47,872 nucleotides of DNA from a bacterium (GTDB lineage: Bacteria > Bacillota > Clostridia > Oscillospirales > Oscillospiraceae), in NCBI GenBank assembly GCA_004562395.1, contig SFQY01000034.1, positions 1 through 47,872 on the forward strand. The letters are read 5' to 3'. This document shows positions 25,009 through 33,344 of the stretch, piece by piece. The translations under genes and the position numbers were made by a program. The notes under the pieces are model-generated. The model made no database searches. It saw only the letters and a program-made list of their open reading frames with translations, and was not told where the DNA came from. Numbering within the stretch: the first letter of the stretch is position 1; each line of letters starts with the position of its first letter.

Positions 25009-25148
25009 CCAAATTGCCGCACCCATGGTCGAGGGGCCCAGAGGATGTAAGTCCAGCGCGGGAGTTCGTAACGCATTCGCCGCGGGCCTTGCCCAAGGGG
25101 CGGGGGATTCCTGAATCGGGATGGGCCGAACACCCATTCGCGGCGGGA

Positions 25149-25766
25149 TTACCGGACGAAGTTGGTGAAGGTGATGGGCTCCTTTCCCGGCAGGCCGTAG
25201 GTCTGCTTGCCCAGGGCGATGCTCTTGATCAGGAAGCTCATGTTGCTGGCCAGGGTGCGCATGGTCTGCAGGCCTTCCACGTCCTGGGCCGCCTCGCCGG
25301 GGGCGCCGCCGTGGACGCTGTTCCAGTACTGGCTGGAGGCAATGGGCATACCGGAGATGGTGAAGAACTTATTCAGCTCATCAAAGGTGGCGGACAGGCC
25401 GCCCCGGCGGGCCACCACCACGCTGGCACCCACCTTCATGCGCTTGTCGCAGGAAACGCTGTAGAACAGCCGGGTCAGGAAGGCAACCAGTGTGGCGTTG
25501 GCGGAGGCAAAGTACACGGGGCTTCCCACCACGATGCCGTCGCAGGCCTCAAACTTGGGGGCGGTCTCGTTGACCAGATCGTCGAAGACGCACTTGCCGG
25601 TCTTTTTGCAGCTGCGGCAGCCGATGCAGCCGCGGATGTTTTTGCTCCCGACCTGAATGGTCTCCGTTTCAATTCCCTCCCGGGCAAAGACCTGCTCCAT
25701 TTCCTTCAGGGCCATGGCGGTATTGCCGTTTACCCGGGGGCTGCCGTTGATCAGTAAAACCTTCAT
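25149..25766 (-). CDS. Flavodoxin family / NADPH-dependent FMN reductase-like protein
   Basis: A 205-residue flavodoxin-fold protein. LLINGSPRVNGNTAMAL (residues 4-20) is the FMN phosphate loop. CIGCRSCKKTGKC (residues about 47-59) is the cysteine-rich loop of the iron-sulfur flavoprotein (Isf-like) family, and GIVVGSPVYFASANATLVAFL binds the isoalloxazine. The ATG follows ACAGGAGG. It lies 122 bp after the lysR gene on the same strand, next to the chromate transporter genes. Such flavoproteins reduce quinones, metals or O2 species; a chromate-reductase role is inferred from context only. Confidence 0.85.
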   Translation of the reverse strand: MKVLLINGSPRVNGNTAMALKEMEQVFAREGIETETIQVGSKNIRGCIGCRSCKKTGKCVFDDLVNETAPKFEACDGIVVGSPVYFASANATLVAFLTRLFYSVSCDKRMKVGASVVVARRGGLSATFDELNKFFTISGMPIASSQYWNSVHGGAPGEAAQDVEGLQTMRTLASNMSFLIKSIALGKQTYGLPGKEPITFTNFVR

Positions 25767-25888
25767 AAGAATACCTCCTGTATCGATGGGACCTTCGGTC
25801 CGTTTTTTATCAGTTTACCATCCGGTAGCTGCTACCGGTCAATAGGCGTTTTCAACAAATCTCCTGGTCGTTTTTGAGGAGGAAGGCC

Positions 25889-26770
25889 CTAACGGACGGT
25901 GCCGCAGCTGCCCTGAAGGATCTGGATCACCTGGCGGATGCTGTCGGTGAGGTATTTGCTCCTGTGGTAGGCCAGATAATACTGGCGGAAGAAGCAGCCG
26001 CCGGTGACGGACAGCTCCTTCAGCGTCCCCCGGCGAAGATCCTCTTCCACCAGAGAACGGGCGAGGATGGTGATCCCCAGGCCCTGACGGGCGCATTCCA
26101 GCAGGGCGGAGGTGCTGGCGCTGTCCAGAAACCCGGTGGCGGGGGCGCCTATGCTCTGGAAGACGCCGTCGATGCTGCTTCGGGTTCCGCTGCCGGTTTC
26201 CCGCAGCAGAAGCCGTTCCCGGGCCAGCTCTTCCAGGGAGATCCCCTCTCCGGAGCGGTAGTCCGGGCAGCACACCGCCGCCATGGATTCTCGGCACAGG
26301 GGCTGGACCGTCAGGCTGGGGGAGAGGGTCACATTGTCCACCACGGCAAAGTCCAGCTCGTTGCGCAGCAGCATGTCCTCGTTCTTTCGGGAATTGCCCA
26401 CAAAAGCCCTGAGGGTTACCTGGGGCAGCCGGGCCCGCAGCTGCTTCAGAATGGCGGGCAGCAGGGTCTCGCCGAAGGTGATATGAACGCCGAACCGGCA
26501 GGCTCCGCCGTGGCGCACCTCCTGAAGGACCTGCACCGAATCCTGAAACTGGGACAGGATCGTGTCCGCGTACTGCAGCAAAGTCCGGCCGGATTCCGTG
26601 ATGTAGACCCGGCGGTTCATCCGCTCAAACAGCCTGGCCCCGTAAAAGCTCTCCAGCTCCCGGACGGCCTGGCTCACCGCGGGCTGGGTCATGTTCAGCT
26701 GCTCCGCCGCGGCGGTGATGCTCTCCTTCTGACAGACGGTCCGGAAGATCTCCAGATGGCGCAGAGTCAT
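25889..26770 (-). CDS. LysR-family transcriptional regulator
   Basis: A 293-residue regulator. Residues 1-60 are the LysR helix-turn-helix (MTLRHLEIFRTVCQKESITA, MTQPAVSQAVRELE, LFERMNRRVYITESG), followed by the linker helix and a type-2 periplasmic-binding-like effector domain (RFGVHITFGETLLPAILKQL, ELDFAVVDN). ATG 26770 follows CAGGAGG; the longer open frame to 27241 only shadows chrA. It is divergent from the chromate transporter pair with a 147-bp shared control region, the usual arrangement for a LysR regulator and its target. Confidence 0.92.
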   Translation of the reverse strand: MTLRHLEIFRTVCQKESITAAAEQLNMTQPAVSQAVRELESFYGARLFERMNRRVYITESGRTLLQYADTILSQFQDSVQVLQEVRHGGACRFGVHITFGETLLPAILKQLRARLPQVTLRAFVGNSRKNEDMLLRNELDFAVVDNVTLSPSLTVQPLCRESMAAVCCPDYRSGEGISLEELARERLLLRETGSGTRSSIDGVFQSIGAPATGFLDSASTSALLECARQGLGITILARSLVEEDLRRGTLKELSVTGGCFFRQYYLAYHRSKYLTDSIRQVIQILQGSCGTVR

Positions 26771-26825
26771 GGTTTGCCTCCTGATCCATAAGTAAATTGT
26801 AATATATTCTATTATAACATATGGA

Positions 26826-26892
26826 TTGAAGAATGCAATACCCGTGGCTATACTAAAGAAGTTGACAGGCGGAACAAAGGGGCGTTCCGCCT
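26826..26892 (+). promoter_or_regulatory. Promoter and leader dyad of the chromate transporter genes
   Basis: TTGAAG (26826-26831) and TATACT (26849-26854) have 17 bp between them. Directly downstream, AGGCGGAAC (26867-26875) and GTTCCGCCT (26884-26892) form a perfect 9-bp dyad that could be an operator or an RNA hairpin. Confidence 0.6.
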
Positions 26893-26917
26893 GAACCGAG
26901 AAAACGGAGGGATTTTC

Positions 26918-27472
26918 ATGGACAAAAAGAAGGTATCTCTTTGGACGCTGTTCTGGACCTTCGCGAAGGTCGGCGTCATGACCTTTGGAGGCGGCTATGC
27001 CATGCTGCCCATTCTTCAGCGGGAGGTGGTGGAGGCCAGAGGGTGGACCACCGAGGAACAGCTGATGGACTACTATGCCATCGGCCAGTGTACCCCCGGC
27101 GTCATCGCGGTAAACACGGCCACGTTTATCGGCCAGAGCAAACGGGGGATCCTGGGGGGCATCGTGGCGACCCTGGGTGTGGTGTTCCCGTCTCTGGTGA
27201 TCATCTCCATTCTGGCGGGGCTGATCTCCAACTTCTCCCATCTGGTGTGGGTGAAGAACGCCTTTGCCGGGATCCAGGTCTGCGTGTGCGTCCTGATTTT
27301 CAACGCGGTGGTGAAGCTGCTGAAAAAATCTGTCATCGATAAGCCTACGGCGGTGATCTTCGGACTGGTCCTGCTGGGGGGCATCTTCCTGGATCTGTCT
27401 CCCGCCTGGTTCGTGATCCTGGCGGGGGCCGCGGGGATCCTGCTGAAAAACTGGGAGGTGAAGAAAAAATGA
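26918..27472 (+). CDS. chrA: Chromate transporter (CHR family), N-terminal-half-type subunit
   Basis: A 184-residue short-chain ChrA protein with about five hydrophobic segments. The signature GGGYAMLPILQREVVE and the YAIGQCTPGVIAVNTATFIG motif are present. Short-chain members work as pairs, and the second half is encoded next, overlapping by 4 bp (ATGA). The ATG follows CGGAGGG. The family exports chromate or imports sulfate-like oxyanions in different hosts, so the real substrate in this anaerobe is open. Confidence 0.88.
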   Translation: MDKKKVSLWTLFWTFAKVGVMTFGGGYAMLPILQREVVEARGWTTEEQLMDYYAIGQCTPGVIAVNTATFIGQSKRGILGGIVATLGVVFPSLVIISILAGLISNFSHLVWVKNAFAGIQVCVCVLIFNAVVKLLKKSVIDKPTAVIFGLVLLGGIFLDLSPAWFVILAGAAGILLKNWEVKKK

Positions 27473-28086
27473 TGACCTATCTTCGGCTGTACTGGGAGTT
27501 TTTCAAAACCGGCCTGTTCGCCGTGGGCGGCGGTATGGCCACACTTCCCTTCCTGAAGGACATCGGTCAGGCCACCGGCTGGTACACCGATACGGACCTG
27601 ATGAATATGCTGGCGGTGTCCGAGTCCACCCCCGGCCCCATTGGCATCAACATGGCGACCTATGTGGGCTTTACCGTAGGGGGCATTCCCGGGGCCATCA
27701 TCGCCACCGTGGGTGAGGTGACGCCCTCCATTATCGTGATCCTCCTTGTGGCGGCCATTCTGGAGAAATTCCGGGACAGCAAGCTGGTCGGCAGCGCCTT
27801 TTACGGCCTCCGGCCCGCCTCCACCGGACTGATCGGCGCGGCCTGCGTAACGGTGGTGCTGCAGGTGCTGGGCCAGATCTCCGTCCAGGCGGCGGACAGC
27901 GGCCTGCTGAACGCCTTTGCCCCGGCCTCCAACGCGGGACGTCCTTTCTGGCCGGGATTTGCGCTGGCGGCGGTGCTGCTGGTGCTGACCAACTGGGTGA
28001 AGCCCACCAAGAAGCTGCATCCCATTGTTTTTATTGCCTTCTCTGCGGTGGTGGGAATCGCCCTGGGCGCCATGGGACTGCTCTGA
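27469..28086 (+). CDS. chrA: Chromate transporter (CHR family), C-terminal-half-type subunit
   Basis: A 205-residue partner of the preceding protein. GGGMATLPFLKDIG and ESTPGPIGINMATYVGF mirror the motifs of the first half, showing an ancient duplication. Five to six hydrophobic helices follow. Its start codon overlaps the first gene's stop (ATGA), so translation is coupled. A hairpin GGGGCC/GGCCCC (28109-28133) lies after the stop and may end transcription. Confidence 0.88.
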   Translation: MMTYLRLYWEFFKTGLFAVGGGMATLPFLKDIGQATGWYTDTDLMNMLAVSESTPGPIGINMATYVGFTVGGIPGAIIATVGEVTPSIIVILLVAAILEKFRDSKLVGSAFYGLRPASTGLIGAACVTVVLQVLGQISVQAADSGLLNAFAPASNAGRPFWPGFALAAVLLVLTNWVKPTKKLHPIVFIAFSAVVGIALGAMGLL

Positions 28087-28156
28087 TTCCGAAACGCTTC
28101 CGAATGTTGGGGCCAGGCTCACCGCCCGGCCCCAGTTTCCTTATAAAATCAAAAGT

Positions 28157-28379
28157 GGGGTAGTCTCACCAAGAAATTGTTTCGTCAAATAGCACAAAGG
28201 GAAAGAAAAAACTGTCATTCCGAGAAGTAGCGCACACTGGCGTGGGAATCCGTTCGCCTTAAAAATGCCAGTAATCTGAACATTAGGGGGATACGGATTG
28301 CCACACCAGTGACTGCGGTCACTGGTTCGCAATGACAGTTCTTTTATTTGTGCAATTTAACTTCAGTGAGACAACCCCC
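28157..28379. repeat. MITE-like element with GGGG..GTCTCAC ends, copy 2 (inverted)
   Basis: GGGGTAGTCTCACC at the left and GTGAGACAACCCCC at the right. The interior, read in reverse, follows 11558-11807: AAATTGCACAAAT, AACTGTCATTGCGAACCAGT and a CCAGTGACTGCGGTCACTGG hairpin. This fills the gap after the chromate transporter genes. Confidence 0.78.
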
Positions 28380-28399
28380 GGTTATTTTGGGGAACTGTG

Positions 28400-30349
28400 T
28401 CAGGATGCCAGGCAGGTCTTCTGGGATTTGCCGCCGACGTACTGAATGAGCAGGGAAGCGCCCACCAGCAGCAGACCAGCGGTATCCGTCACCAGACCCG
28501 GATAGATCAGCATCAGTCCGCCCGCGGCGCAGGTGATCCGCAGGAACCAGGGCATTTTGTGGAACACATACCCTTCCAGCGCGGCGGAGATGGCGAAGAT
28601 ACCCACCAGAGAGGTGATGCAGATGAGGATCACTTCTCCGATGGTGGTGTCCACCAGCAGCATCGCGGGGTTCAGGGCGAAGACATAGGGGACGATGAAA
28701 GCGGCAATGGCCAGTTTGGTGGAGGTCAGGGCCGTCTTCATGGGGTTGGCCTGGGCAATGGCGGCGCCGGCGTAGGCGGCCAGAGCCACGGGAGGCGTCA
28801 GGTCGGCCACGATGCCGAAGTAGAACACGAAGAAGTGAGCGGCCACGGCGGGAACACCCATCCGGATCAGGATCGGGGCGCAGGTAGCGGCCATAATGCA
28901 GTAGTTGGCGGTGGTGGGAACGCCCATGCCCAGCACGATGCAGCACAGCATGGTCAGGAACAGGGCGATGATCACGTGATTGCCGGCCAGGGCCACGATG
29001 GTATTGATCATCATGTTGGCAAGACCGGTCATGGTGATGGTTCCGGCGATGATACCGGCCACACCGCAGGCCGCGGCCACGGTGATGGTACCCTGACCGC
29101 CGGCGGCCAGAGCCTCCAGGAACCGCTTGGGGGTGATGCGGTTGCCCTTGTTGAAGAGGCTGACCACCACGGCGGCCACAATGGCGATGGCGGCGGCGTA
29201 CTGGATGCTCTTCTGGTTGGTGCTGACCAGGTAGATCAGCAGGATCAGAGGCAGCAGCAGGTACAGCTGCTTCATCAGAGGCGCAAACCGGGGCAGCTCT
29301 TCCTTTTTCAGGCCCCGCAGACCCAGCTTCTTGGCTTCCAGGTGAACGGCGATGAAGATACCGGCAAAATACAGAACGGCGGGGAGAATGGCCTTGACCA
29401 CGATCTCACTGTAGGGCAGCTGGACGTAGTCCGCCATCAGGAAGGCGGCGGCGCCCATGATGGGGGGCATGATCTGTCCGCCGGTGGAAGCGGAGGCCTC
29501 CGCAGCGGCGGCGAATTCCGGCTTGTAGCCGGTCTTCTTCATCAGGGGGATGGTGACGGAGCCGCTGCCCACGGTGTTGGCCACGGAGGAACCGGAGACC
29601 ATGCCTTCCATGGCGCTGACCACAACGGCCACCTTCGCGGGACCGCCGGACATCCAGCCCACAGCGGCGTTGGAGATGTTGATGAAGAAATCCGCGATGC
29701 CGGTGCGCTCCAGGAACGCGCCGAAGATGATGAATACCACGATAAACTTGGAGCAGACGTTAATGGGAGTGGACAGGATCCCTTCCTTGCTGTAGAACAG
29801 GTAGCGCACCGTGTAGTTCAGCTTGCCCCAGAGGGAGGGGTTGGAGAGGCCCCAGATCAGTGCGTAGGCAATGAAGCAGCCGGCCACGATCAGGATCGGC
29901 AGGCCCACGCTCCGGCGGCAGACCTCAGCCAGGGCCAGAATGCCCACGATGCCGATGACGATCTGATACCAGGTGAAATTGCTGCCCTGCTGGATGACAT
30001 CCACGGCGTTGAAGGTGAAGTACAAAAACGCGCCGGTGCCGAGAACCATGCCCACGATATCATACCAGGGCAGGGAATTGACCTTCTGGTGCCCCTTTCT
30101 GGCGGGGAACACCAGGAAGCCCAGAAACACGATCCAGGCCACGAAGGAGGTCAGACGAAGCTCCTCCAGCCAGCTGGTGAACAGGGTTACATAAATACAG
30201 AACAGGGAGAAGGCTGCCAGCACACAGTTTACCGCGAACCGGGGCTTGCCCTCCCAGATACGGACGTTGGACTCCTGGTCATATTTTTTCATGACGGCGT
30301 CCAGGTCCATTGGCTCTTCGGACTTCGGTTTTTTCTTGAACAGATCCAT
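28400..30349 (-). CDS. TRAP transporter fused permease (DctQM type), TAXI system
   Basis: A 649-residue membrane protein that fuses the small DctQ-like part (first 180 residues) to the large DctM-like channel. About 17-18 hydrophobic segments are seen. Typical DctM stretches are FGAFLERTG, EGMVSGSSVANTVGSGSVTI, GGQIMPPIMGAAAFLM and GMGVPTTANYCIMAATCAPI. The start at 30349 follows GGGAGGTAG and is ATG. It forms a unit with the TAXI binding protein just upstream. Ion-driven uptake of an organic acid is expected; glutamate and C4-dicarboxylates are common for this class. Confidence 0.92.
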   Translation of the reverse strand: MDLFKKKPKSEEPMDLDAVMKKYDQESNVRIWEGKPRFAVNCVLAAFSLFCIYVTLFTSWLEELRLTSFVAWIVFLGFLVFPARKGHQKVNSLPWYDIVGMVLGTGAFLYFTFNAVDVIQQGSNFTWYQIVIGIVGILALAEVCRRSVGLPILIVAGCFIAYALIWGLSNPSLWGKLNYTVRYLFYSKEGILSTPINVCSKFIVVFIIFGAFLERTGIADFFINISNAAVGWMSGGPAKVAVVVSAMEGMVSGSSVANTVGSGSVTIPLMKKTGYKPEFAAAAEASASTGGQIMPPIMGAAAFLMADYVQLPYSEIVVKAILPAVLYFAGIFIAVHLEAKKLGLRGLKKEELPRFAPLMKQLYLLLPLILLIYLVSTNQKSIQYAAAIAIVAAVVVSLFNKGNRITPKRFLEALAAGGQGTITVAAACGVAGIIAGTITMTGLANMMINTIVALAGNHVIIALFLTMLCCIVLGMGVPTTANYCIMAATCAPILIRMGVPAVAAHFFVFYFGIVADLTPPVALAAYAGAAIAQANPMKTALTSTKLAIAAFIVPYVFALNPAMLLVDTTIGEVILICITSLVGIFAISAALEGYVFHKMPWFLRITCAAGGLMLIYPGLVTDTAGLLLVGASLLIQYVGGKSQKTCLAS

Positions 30350-30378
30350 TGTCTACCTCCCGGAAAAGATTGTGCGAA

Positions 30379-30411
30379 ATTGGCTGCGGCGAGGGGCTCG
30401 CCGCAGCCAAT
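30379..30411 (-). promoter_or_regulatory. Hairpin between the binding-protein and permease genes
   Basis: GGCTGCGGCGA-GGGGC-TCGCCGCAGCC is a perfect 11-bp stem in the 81-bp intergenic gap. Such hairpins protect the upstream message, giving more binding protein than permease; this role is inferred. Confidence 0.6.
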
Positions 30412-30430
30412 GGGGTTTCTTACTTCCTGC

Positions 30431-31399
30431 TTACTTGGTCTCCACGGTCACGCCCTTTTCGGCGAAGTACTTGGCGGCGCCGGCGTGGAAGGGAGCGGCC
30501 ATACCGCTGGTGGCGTTCTCAACGGACAGTTCCTTGCCCTTGCCGTTTTCCGCGGCGATGGCGTCAACGTTGTCAAAGATGGCCTTGGTCAGGTTGTAAA
30601 CATCATCCTCGCTGGCAGAAGCGGCGACAATCAGGGTGGCTTTGACGGTAACGGTGGTCACATCCTCAGCCTGGCCGTTGTAGGTGCCGGCGGGAATGGT
30701 GTAGGAGGTGTAGAAGGGGCACGCCTCCATCAGCTTGGCGGCGATGTCACCGTCGATGGGCACCAGGGAAGCGCTGTTGGTGGTGCACAGCTCGGTGATG
30801 GCGGCGGTGGGAGCGCCGGCAACGATGAAGGCCGCGTCAATCTTGCCGTCCTTCAGGGCGTCGGTGCTGTCGGCGAAGCTCTGGTACTGGGGCTTGATGT
30901 CCGTCTCAGCCAGACCGGCGGCGGAGAGCACATCCATGGCGTTGAAATAGGTGCCGGAGCCGGGGGCGCCGATGGAAACAGCCTTGCCCTTCAGGTCGGC
31001 GACGGACTTGATCTCGGGATCCATAGTGATGAGCTGGACGGCCTCAGCGTAAAGACCGGCCACCACGCGGAAGGAATCGACCTTGCCGGTGGACTCAAAG
31101 GAACGGGTACCCTCCCAAGCGTAGGCCATAACGTCGGACTGCACGGTGCCCAGCTGGTAGTCGCCTGCGGCGATGGACTCGATGTTGGCCTTGGAGCCGT
31201 CAGTGGAAACCACGATCACGTCAATACCGGCGTTGTTCTTGATGTACTGACCCAGTACACCGCCGAAGGCGTAATAGGTGCCGGAGGTGCCGCCGGTACC
31301 CATGGTCATTTTAGAAGCGCTGCCGGACCCACCGCAAGCTGCCAGAGACAGGGCCAGGGCAATTACCAATACGATGGAAAGCATCTTCTTCATTTTCAT
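30431..31399 (-). CDS. TAXI-family TRAP transporter substrate-binding lipoprotein
   Basis: A 322-residue extracytoplasmic solute-binding protein. Residues 1-22 are a lipoprotein signal ending LAAC. The mature part follows the TAXI pattern: TGGTSGTYYAFGGVLGQYI, VVSTDGSKANIE, QLGTVQSDVMAYA, IGAPGSGTYFNAMDVL and IDAAFIVAGAPTAAI. The ATG follows GAGGAGG. It is transcribed from its own promoter into the permease gene. The fumarate hydratase genes lie upstream on the same strand behind terminators, so a linked carboxylate pathway is possible. Confidence 0.93.
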   Translation of the reverse strand: MKMKKMLSIVLVIALALSLAACGGSGSASKMTMGTGGTSGTYYAFGGVLGQYIKNNAGIDVIVVSTDGSKANIESIAAGDYQLGTVQSDVMAYAWEGTRSFESTGKVDSFRVVAGLYAEAVQLITMDPEIKSVADLKGKAVSIGAPGSGTYFNAMDVLSAAGLAETDIKPQYQSFADSTDALKDGKIDAAFIVAGAPTAAITELCTTNSASLVPIDGDIAAKLMEACPFYTSYTIPAGTYNGQAEDVTTVTVKATLIVAASASEDDVYNLTKAIFDNVDAIAAENGKGKELSVENATSGMAAPFHAGAAKYFAEKGVTVETK

Positions 31400-31459
31400 A
31401 GTTTTTTCCTCCTCATCTGAAATGTCTGGAAGAAGCTCCAGAAATTTCTTATGACAGGA

Positions 31460-31488
31460 TTATACACTGCCTTTTGCAGTTTTGCAAG
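31460..31488 (-). promoter_or_regulatory. Promoter of the TAXI-TRAP genes
   Basis: On the minus strand TTGCAA (31483-31488) and TATAAT (31460-31465) have 17 bp between them. The spacer holds the partial dyad CTGCAAAAGGCAG, a possible regulator site. Confidence 0.7.
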
Positions 31489-31699
31489 TAAAAAAATGCA
31501 AACGAGGCCTGGAAGCCCCGGGAAAAAGCAGGTGTGGCCGGAGAATTATGCGATTTTTTGCGTCGTAAAATTCAAAAAATGGGCACTTTACGAGGTCAAA
31601 GCGAGGCTGGGTTGTGCATTTTGCACAGCGTGGTTCCTCAAATGCGACTGCGGTTGCTTCATTTCGCTGATTTGTGCATTGGGTGCGGAAATATGTGTT

Positions 31700-31757
31700 T
31701 TTTGGGCGGACGAACGCCCCAAAAAACGCTGCGGCAGCCCCATTACGGCTGCCGCAG
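31700..31757 (-). terminator. Terminator pair after the fumarate hydratase genes
   Basis: On the minus strand CTGCGGCAGCC/GGCTGCCGCAG (31729-31739 with 31747-31757) is followed by six Ts. A second hairpin, TTTTTTGGGCG/CGCCCCAAAAAA, partly overlaps (about 31700-31726). The remaining gap 31489-31699 shows no gene. Confidence 0.8.
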
Positions 31758-31762
31758 GTAGG

Positions 31763-32320
31763 TTATTCGGTCTGAGCCAGGTAGGCCGCGGGCCCGGTTT
31801 CATAGAGGTTGCTGCCCTGGCAGTCGATGATGACCACCAGAGGCATGTCCTGGACCCAGAGCTTCCGCAGAGCCTCCGCTCCCAGGTCCTCGTAGGCGAT
31901 CAGCTCCGCGCTTTTGATGCATTTTGCCAGCAGAGCCCCGGCGCCGCCGATGGCGCCGAAGTAGACGCCGGAGTATTTCTTCATGGCCTCCACCACCTCG
32001 GGCAGCCGGGCGCCCTTGCCGATCATGCCTCTGGCGCCCACGGACATCAGGGTGGGGGCATAGGCATCCATCCGGCCGGAGGTGGTGGGTCCGGCGGAGC
32101 CGATCACCTGGCCTGGCTTGGCAGGGGTGGGGCCTACATAGTAGATGGTGGCATCCTTAGGATCAAAGGGCAGCTGCTCTCCCCGGGCCAGGGCCTCGCA
32201 CATCCGCTTGTGGCCGGCGTCCCGGGAGGTGTAGACGGTTCCCGTGAGGAAGACCCGGTCTCCGGCCCGGAGGGTTTTCGCCAGCTCCTCCGTCAGGGGC
32301 AGGGTGATATGCTTTTCCAT
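31763..32320 (-). CDS. Fumarate hydratase class I, beta (C-terminal) subunit
   Basis: A 185-residue subunit that, with the alpha subunit, interconverts fumarate and malate. The signature IYYVGPTPAKPGQVIGSAGPTTSGRMD (shown in part as PTTSGRMDAYAP) and GARGMIGKG mark the class I beta domain. DRVFLTGTVYTSRDAGHKRM opens the swivel fold. The ATG at 32320 lies 2 bp after the alpha stop codon. The subunit could also belong to L(+)-tartrate dehydratase, which has the same architecture; the sequence alone does not decide. Confidence 0.88.
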   Translation of the reverse strand: MEKHITLPLTEELAKTLRAGDRVFLTGTVYTSRDAGHKRMCEALARGEQLPFDPKDATIYYVGPTPAKPGQVIGSAGPTTSGRMDAYAPTLMSVGARGMIGKGARLPEVVEAMKKYSGVYFGAIGGAGALLAKCIKSAELIAYEDLGAEALRKLWVQDMPLVVIIDCQGSNLYETGPAAYLAQTE

Positions 32321-32322
32321 AA

Positions 32323-33165
32323 TTAAAGCACCTCCGTTTTATGCCGTGTCACATGGCAGCTGATGTTGATGGCGCAGGGCATCCCGGCGATGTGGGTAGG
32401 CAGAGTTTCAATGTTCAGGCCGATGGCGGTGGTCCTCCCGCCGAAGCCCTGGGGGCCGATGCCCAGGGCGTTGATTTTTTCCAGCATCTCGTCCTCCAGC
32501 GCCGCGTAGTAGGGGTCGGGATGGTGGGTCCCCAGGGGACGCATGATGGCCTTCTTGGCAAGCAGGGCGGCCTTGTCGAAGGTTCCGCCGATGCCCACAC
32601 CCACCACCATGGGCGGGCAGGGATTGGGCCCCGCGTTGCGGACGGTTTCCAGAATGAAATCCTGGATGCCCTGAAGGCCTGCCGAGGGCTTGAACATCCG
32701 GATGGCGCTCATGTTCTCGCTGCCGAAGCCCTTGGGACCTACGGTGATTGTCACCTGCTCTCCGGGAACGATCTCTGTGTAAAGCATGGCGGGGGTATTG
32801 TCTCCGGTGTTGCTCCGGCGGATGGGATCTGCCACCACGGATTTGCGAAGGTACCCCTTCTCATAGCCCCGGCGGACGCCCTCGTCCACGGCCTGGCGCA
32901 GATCGCCCCCGGTCAGATGCACGTCCTGGCCGATCTCCAGGAACACACAGGCCATGCCCGTGTCCTGACAGATGGGAACCTCCTCACGGCGGGCGATTCT
33001 GTAATTTTCTATGATGTTGTCCAGGATATCCGCGGCGATGGCGCCGTCCTCCCGGGCGCGGCAGGCCTCAATGGCCCGTTCCACGTCTCCGGGCAGGTGG
33101 ATGTTGGCCTCAATGCACAGCCGTTCCACGGTATCGGTGATCCTGCTGACGTCAATTTCACGCAT
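32323..33165 (-). CDS. Fumarate hydratase class I, alpha (N-terminal) subunit
   Basis: A 280-residue oxygen-sensitive [4Fe-4S] hydro-lyase subunit. PICQDTGMACVFLEIGQDVH carries one cluster cysteine; NPCPPMVVGVGIGGTFDKA and ISCHVTRH supply the other two. RRSNTGDNTPAMLYTEIVPG is the substrate loop. ATG 33165 follows AAGGAGGAG; the frame to 33264 is not conserved. It is the first gene of the two-gene unit, and TRAP transporter genes follow further downstream. Confidence 0.9.
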   Translation of the reverse strand: MREIDVSRITDTVERLCIEANIHLPGDVERAIEACRAREDGAIAADILDNIIENYRIARREEVPICQDTGMACVFLEIGQDVHLTGGDLRQAVDEGVRRGYEKGYLRKSVVADPIRRSNTGDNTPAMLYTEIVPGEQVTITVGPKGFGSENMSAIRMFKPSAGLQGIQDFILETVRNAGPNPCPPMVVGVGIGGTFDKAALLAKKAIMRPLGTHHPDPYYAALEDEMLEKINALGIGPQGFGGRTTAIGLNIETLPTHIAGMPCAINISCHVTRHKTEVL

Positions 33166-33189
33166 AGCTGCTCCTCCTTGCTTTTCGGC

Positions 33190-33220
33190 GGTTGCGGATC
33201 CCGCTGCGGGATCCGCAACC
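33190..33220. promoter_or_regulatory. 15-bp perfect dyad GGTTGCGGATCCCGC upstream of the fumarate hydratase genes
   Basis: Arms 33190-33204 and 33206-33220 are perfect complements with a single base between them. It lies 25 bp before the alpha-subunit ATG and 60 bp from the divergent promoter at 33281. No T-run follows. Confidence 0.6.
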
Positions 33221-33280
33221 GTATTGTACCACAAGCCGGGGGCGGCTGTACAGTGGTTTTTCACGGATCTGAGGAGGCAT

Positions 33281-33309
33281 TTGACATTTTCCGACGGAAA
33301 CGCTATACT
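33281..33309 (+). promoter_or_regulatory. Promoter of the unknown gene at 33345
   Basis: TTGACA (33281-33286) and TATACT (33304-33309) have 17 bp between them, 35 bp before the GTG start. Confidence 0.75.
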
Positions 33310-33344
33310 GCAACCAAAAGATTCCGAAGAAAGAAGGAGAAGCT

